Position numbers and translations under genes: made by a program. Source: an uncultured Chlamydiaceae bacterium (lineage in GTDB: Bacteria; Chlamydiota; Chlamydiia; Chlamydiales; Parachlamydiaceae). Taken from it: a DNA stretch of 8,890 nucleotides. Each line of letters starts with the position of its first letter. Position 1 is the first letter of the stretch. Location: assembly GCA_945957185.1 (NCBI GenBank), contig CAMFKA010000083.1:1-8890 (forward strand), written 5' to 3'. This document shows, piece by piece, positions 6,373 to 8,890 of the stretch. The notes below the pieces were generated by a model, which did not search any database, was not told where the DNA came from, and worked only from the letters and a program-made list of their open reading frames with translations.

Positions 6373-7338
6373 TTACAAAATATCTTCTGCGTAGAGGGAG
6401 GAGATAGATTCTTTGCTGATGACACAGCGAATGGCCTTGGCGAAGAGAGGGGCGACGGAGACTTCTCGAAGTTTACTAAACCCGTTTAGTCTTTCTGTGA
6501 CAGGAATCGTATTTCCTGCAAGAATCGTCGTGATGGGGCTTTCCTGGATTTTACTGACTGCATCCCCAACGAATAATCCGTGGGTAACAGCTGCAAAAAT
6601 CTTTAACGCCCCCTTCTCTTGGCATGCTTTCGCTGCTGACACTAAAGTTCCTGCTGTGGAACACAAATCGTCAGCGAGAAGAACGTTCTTTCCTTCTACG
6701 TTACCGATAACGGTAACAGTCTCAACTTCCGTGGGACTTAGCCTTTGTTTGTCGATCACGGCAAACGTGGCACCGGGGATGCTATTCGCATAACTGCGCG
6801 CTAGCTTCACACTTCCGATATCGGGAGTGACAACGACGGTTTTCCCACCGGTTTCGTTGAGCAAATTCTTTTTACATGCGTCAACTAAAATGCGACGCGC
6901 ATAAAGGTTATCAACAGGTATATCAAAAAACCCCTGTATTTGTCCAGCATGTAAATCCATGGTTAGGACTTGGGTTGCCCCCGCCTGCTCCAACAAATTG
7001 GCAACCAACTTGGCTGTGATAGGGACACGGGGCCTATCTTTGCGATCCTGCCGGCAGTACCCAAAGTAGGGAATGACCGGAATAATATTTTTTGCAGACG
7101 CTCGTTTTAGAGCATCGATAATAATTAAAAGTTCAATTAGATATCGATTCGGATCTAAAGCGATCGATTGCACAATAAAAACGTCTAACCCACGGACACT
7201 TTCCAAAATTTGGACTGCAATTTCGCCGTCCGGAAACTGTTCGATAGAGAGATTTCCCAATGGGACATTAAGTTCGTCAGCGATTTCTTTTGCGAGTTGT
7301 GGATGAGATGTGCCGGAGAAGATGTGAAGGTCGTGCAT
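6373..7338 (-). CDS. prs: Ribose-phosphate pyrophosphokinase (PRPP synthase)
   Basis: The enzyme transfers pyrophosphate from ATP to ribose 5-phosphate, giving PRPP for nucleotide, NAD, histidine and tryptophan synthesis. It has 321 residues from ATG, typical of class I Prs (about 315). Positions below count from the alternative GTG at 7344. Visible motifs are EQFPDGEIAVQI (35-46), VRGLDVFIVQS (50-60), the flexible loop YCRQDRKDRPRVPI (96-109), the metal/ribose region TMDLHAGQIQGFFDIPVDNL (128-147), TPDIGSVKLAR (173-183), IDKQR (197-201, catalytic Lys and Arg), and the PRPP loop ADDLCSTAGTL (224-234). The last reads CST where most class I enzymes have I-D-T. No Shine-Dalgarno precedes either start. 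I chose ATG (7338), but the GTG adds only M-T. The coding sequence begins 16 bases after the tRNA-Gln end, so it probably shares its transcript. Confidence 0.96.
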   Translation of the reverse strand: MHDLHIFSGTSHPQLAKEIADELNVPLGNLSIEQFPDGEIAVQILESVRGLDVFIVQSIALDPNRYLIELLIIIDALKRASAKNIIPVIPYFGYCRQDRKDRPRVPITAKLVANLLEQAGATQVLTMDLHAGQIQGFFDIPVDNLYARRILVDACKKNLLNETGGKTVVVTPDIGSVKLARSYANSIPGATFAVIDKQRLSPTEVETVTVIGNVEGKNVLLADDLCSTAGTLVSAAKACQEKGALKIFAAVTHGLFVGDAVSKIQESPITTILAGNTIPVTERLNGFSKLREVSVAPLFAKAIRCVISKESISSLYAEDIL

Positions 7339-7354
7339 GGTCACTCATGGGTAT

Positions 7355-7426
7355 TTGGGGTGGAAGGATTCGAACCTCCGCATGGCGGAACCAAAATCCG
7401 CTGCCTTACCGCTTGGCGACACCCCA
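7355..7426 (-). tRNA. tRNA-Gln (anticodon TTG)
   Basis: The minus strand folds as a standard cloverleaf of 72 bases including the discriminator. The acceptor is TGGGGTG with CACCCCA (7 bp) and the D-arm has a GCC/GGC stem. The anticodon stem GCGGA/TCCGC closes the loop TTTTGGT with anticodon TTG, reading CAA and, with modification, CAG. The T-arm GGAGG-TTCGAAT-CCTTC has one G-T wobble. The TGGGGTGTCGCCAAGCGG start is typical of bacterial tRNA-Gln. The discriminator base is A and the next bases are ATA, so the 3' CCA is not encoded and must be added. prs starts within 17 bases of the 3' end. Confidence 0.97.
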
Positions 7427-7434
7427 ATATTTCT

Positions 7435-7465
7435 TAGATAACTTTTGGCTATTGCCTTCAGTCAA
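7435..7465 (-). promoter_or_regulatory. Candidate promoter for tRNA-Gln and prs
   Basis: On the minus strand TTGACT (7465-7460) matches the -35 consensus at 5 of 6 bases. After a 19-base spacer, TATCTA (7440-7435) is a weak -10. Transcription would start near 7428, directly at the tRNA 5' end at 7426. The position is right for the tRNA-prs-rplY unit, but the spacer is long and the -10 matches consensus only at its first three bases. Confidence 0.4.
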
Positions 7466-7489
7466 CCTTGCGATCGAAACAGTTAATTT

Positions 7490-7509
7490 AGCGAATTCTC
7501 GCTTTTTTT
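7490..7509 (+). terminator. Small plus-strand hairpin with T-run
   Basis: Read on the plus strand, AGCGA (7490-7494), loop ATTC, and TCGCT (7499-7503) run into seven T residues (7503-7509). The stem is only 5 bp. No plus-strand gene lies upstream, and the element abuts the stop codon of the minus-strand gene at 7511. On the minus strand the A-run precedes the stem and no T-run follows, so it is not an obvious terminator for that gene. Confidence 0.35.
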
Positions 7510-7510
7510 C

Positions 7511-8890
7511 TCAACGATTTTCTTCAAAATTTTCAATCTCTATCATTAAATGCTCTTCTAAAGCGTCCCTAAGTGCCCACGGAAGCTGATTTCCAGGAAA
7601 TTTTTTTGCCACTACAGCTTCTCCTTCTTCCGTGCTAATAAAATCTAATAAATCGTTATACGACTCATCCCCTACCTTCACTTTATGAACAGATGAATAA
7701 TCACCAAGCAGCCTCCAATATTCATCAAACGTTATTCCGGGATTGTACTCCTCAAAATGTGTATAGTAGTCACTTTGAGCTTCAAACAGATGTGGTTCAT
7801 ACTCCTTGCGACCCATCTTTACAATTGCAATCCGCATAATACCTATAGCTGCCTTTTTCGCCGCACAAAGCAACTCCGTTTCATTTTTTAAGTCGATCAA
7901 CATCGGCCCAATCATTTTTACTGCATATGCATCTAATCCCACATGACAGCAAAATTTGACAAACTCTCTGAACTTTTGAACCATTTTTGTGTAGTTGCGT
8001 GGCGCTTTCATCATATCAGAAAGAACACCATCGAAAATGTCTGTGGGGAGCACCGATTCTAATTTAGAAAAAATGCATTTCGGTAAGAACTCAAGGTTGC
8101 TAAACTTATTCTCTTGAACCAGTTGTTTCAATCCGCGAACAAACAACTCAGCGACTTCCCATCTGTGCGCTAACGCCATGACGGCATAAAAATCACGGTC
8201 GGCAATCCTTTCGGAAGGGTTTGCTAAATACTGACAAAATTGCATCATACCTTCAGGAGCATGTGCGGGCATATTAGCAAACCAATGCTCTTCCTTAGCA
8301 ATCTTATCATAATCAGGAATGTGTTTTTTCAAAAAATCGATGAAAACTTTCTGACGCTTACCTGTATCCAATATAAAATCGATCTGCCTCATCCTTTGGA
8401 GGGTATCTATTTGCGGTCGGAGCGTGCTTTGAAAGTCGTGAAATTTCCTCACGTGTTTACTATGTAAAATAGCGGAAAAAACAACGTCAACGACTTCAAG
8501 CAACCCCGGGTGCGAAAGGTATAAAGAGTTCAATTCCCCTGAAATCAATAGATTTTTACGCTGTTTTGAGCTTTCCAACGATACCAAAGCTAAATCTCGA
8601 ATCGCCAAGGCCTGAGCAAAAAGAATTCGATAATAGGGCTTCATGCGATTACTTGTTGCACGAATATGATAAACTCTTAGAGCGTCATTCGCTTGCCACA
8701 ATAGCGCTTGGTTAAGTTGATTTAGACTAAAACGCGGCACCAAATCTTCATGATAGCTAGATCTAAGTAAAAGCTCGCTAGTATATATTGGAGACAACTG
8801 TTGCTCAGACTGTAAATTTTGTCTCGTACAATTTCTTCTTATAGTCGCTAACCGACAATCAGAACGAGCTTTCAAAAAAGAGTTAAATAC
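7511..8890 (-). CDS. Uncharacterised helical protein with BTB/POZ-like segment, 5' end outside window
   Basis: The open frame continues through the right window edge (460 codons visible), so the N terminus is missing. A TTG at 8875 is the first possible start in view but has no convincing ribosome site. The visible part is predicted helical, with no membrane segment. Counting from the TTG, residues about 164-255 fit the layout of a diverged BTB/POZ domain. IDFILDTGKRQKVF corresponds to the DV.L.V..G..F strands, and DFLKKHIPDYDKI to the HK.VLA..SPYF helix. APEGMMQFCQYL corresponds to SPEAFE.LLEY(I/L)Y, and DRDFYAVMALAHRWEVAELF to the L.LAD.y.v..L helix pair. The following region could be BACK-like. 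BTB proteins are known adaptors for Cullin-3 ubiquitin ligases and are expanded in amoeba-associated chlamydiae. Key HK and SPYF residues are not conserved here, so the call is tentative. The gene is AT-richer than the prs-to-hldE block. It ends 84 bases before tRNA-Gln. Confidence 0.7.
   Translation of the reverse strand, partial: VFNSFLKARSDCRLATIRRNCTRQNLQSEQQLSPIYTSELLLRSSYHEDLVPRFSLNQLNQALLWQANDALRVYHIRATSNRMKPYYRILFAQALAIRDLALVSLESSKQRKNLLISGELNSLYLSHPGLLEVVDVVFSAILHSKHVRKFHDFQSTLRPQIDTLQRMRQIDFILDTGKRQKVFIDFLKKHIPDYDKIAKEEHWFANMPAHAPEGMMQFCQYLANPSERIADRDFYAVMALAHRWEVAELFVRGLKQLVQENKFSNLEFLPKCIFSKLESVLPTDIFDGVLSDMMKAPRNYTKMVQKFREFVKFCCHVGLDAYAVKMIGPMLIDLKNETELLCAAKKAAIGIMRIAIVKMGRKEYEPHLFEAQSDYYTHFEEYNPGITFDEYWRLLGDYSSVHKVKVGDESYNDLLDFISTEEGEAVVAKKFPGNQLPWALRDALEEHLMIEIENFEENR

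Noticed and set aside
7355..7426. tRNA-Gln as an attachment site for an integrated element.
   Set aside because: The 3' half is followed within 17 bases by the housekeeping prs gene, and no repeat of the tRNA end or integrase is present in the window.
1..8890. CRISPR arrays, insertion sequences, phage genes or a replication origin.
   Set aside because: No regularly spaced repeats, transposase or integrase motifs, or DnaA-box clusters were seen.

Overview
The window most likely comes from the chromosome of an environmental (amoeba- or protist-associated) member of the Chlamydiae. The central gene order rplY-pth-rpsF-rpsR-rplI-ispE, all on the minus strand, is the order I know from Chlamydia trachomatis (the ctc, pth, rs6, rs18, rl9, ychB block). 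Both neighbours of the block differ from Chlamydiaceae. On the upstream side there are tRNA-Gln and prs, and on the downstream side the ADP-heptose genes hldD and hldE. Both window ends carry candidate eukaryote-like signalling genes. Together these point to a Parachlamydiales-type organism, but the family cannot be assigned from sequence reading alone.

Layout from the right end, following minus-strand transcription. Positions 8890-7511 hold the 3' part of a large uncharacterised helical protein whose middle resembles a diverged BTB/POZ fold. Positions 7510-7427 are intergenic, with a weak candidate promoter. tRNA-Gln(TTG) lies at 7426-7355. Then come prs (PRPP synthase), rplY (L25/CTC), pth (peptidyl-tRNA hydrolase), rpsF (S6), rpsR (S18) and rplI (L9), packed with gaps of 0 to about 50 bases. 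A perfect 13-bp hairpin with a T-tract (minus-strand terminator) follows rplI. Only about 20 bases later ispE (CDP-ME kinase of the MEP isoprenoid pathway) begins. It is followed by hldD and hldE, with start/stop overlaps or very short gaps. At the left end, on the plus strand, a gene with a RasGEF-like domain converges on hldE and overlaps its 3' end by 110 bases.

Functionally the core cluster joins translation (tRNA-Gln, L25, Pth, S6, S18, L9), nucleotide precursor supply (Prs), isoprenoid precursor synthesis (IspE) and inner-core LPS heptose synthesis (HldE kinase, HldD epimerase). The terminator between rplI and ispE splits it into a ribosomal/PRPP unit and an envelope-precursor unit that appears to depend on read-through. 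The least ordinary points are five. HldE has an apparently dead nucleotidyltransferase half. The terminator sits directly before ispE. The prs gene has no Shine-Dalgarno sequence and starts 17 bases after a tRNA. The RasGEF and hldE genes overlap tail to tail. The two flanking genes look like host-interaction factors.
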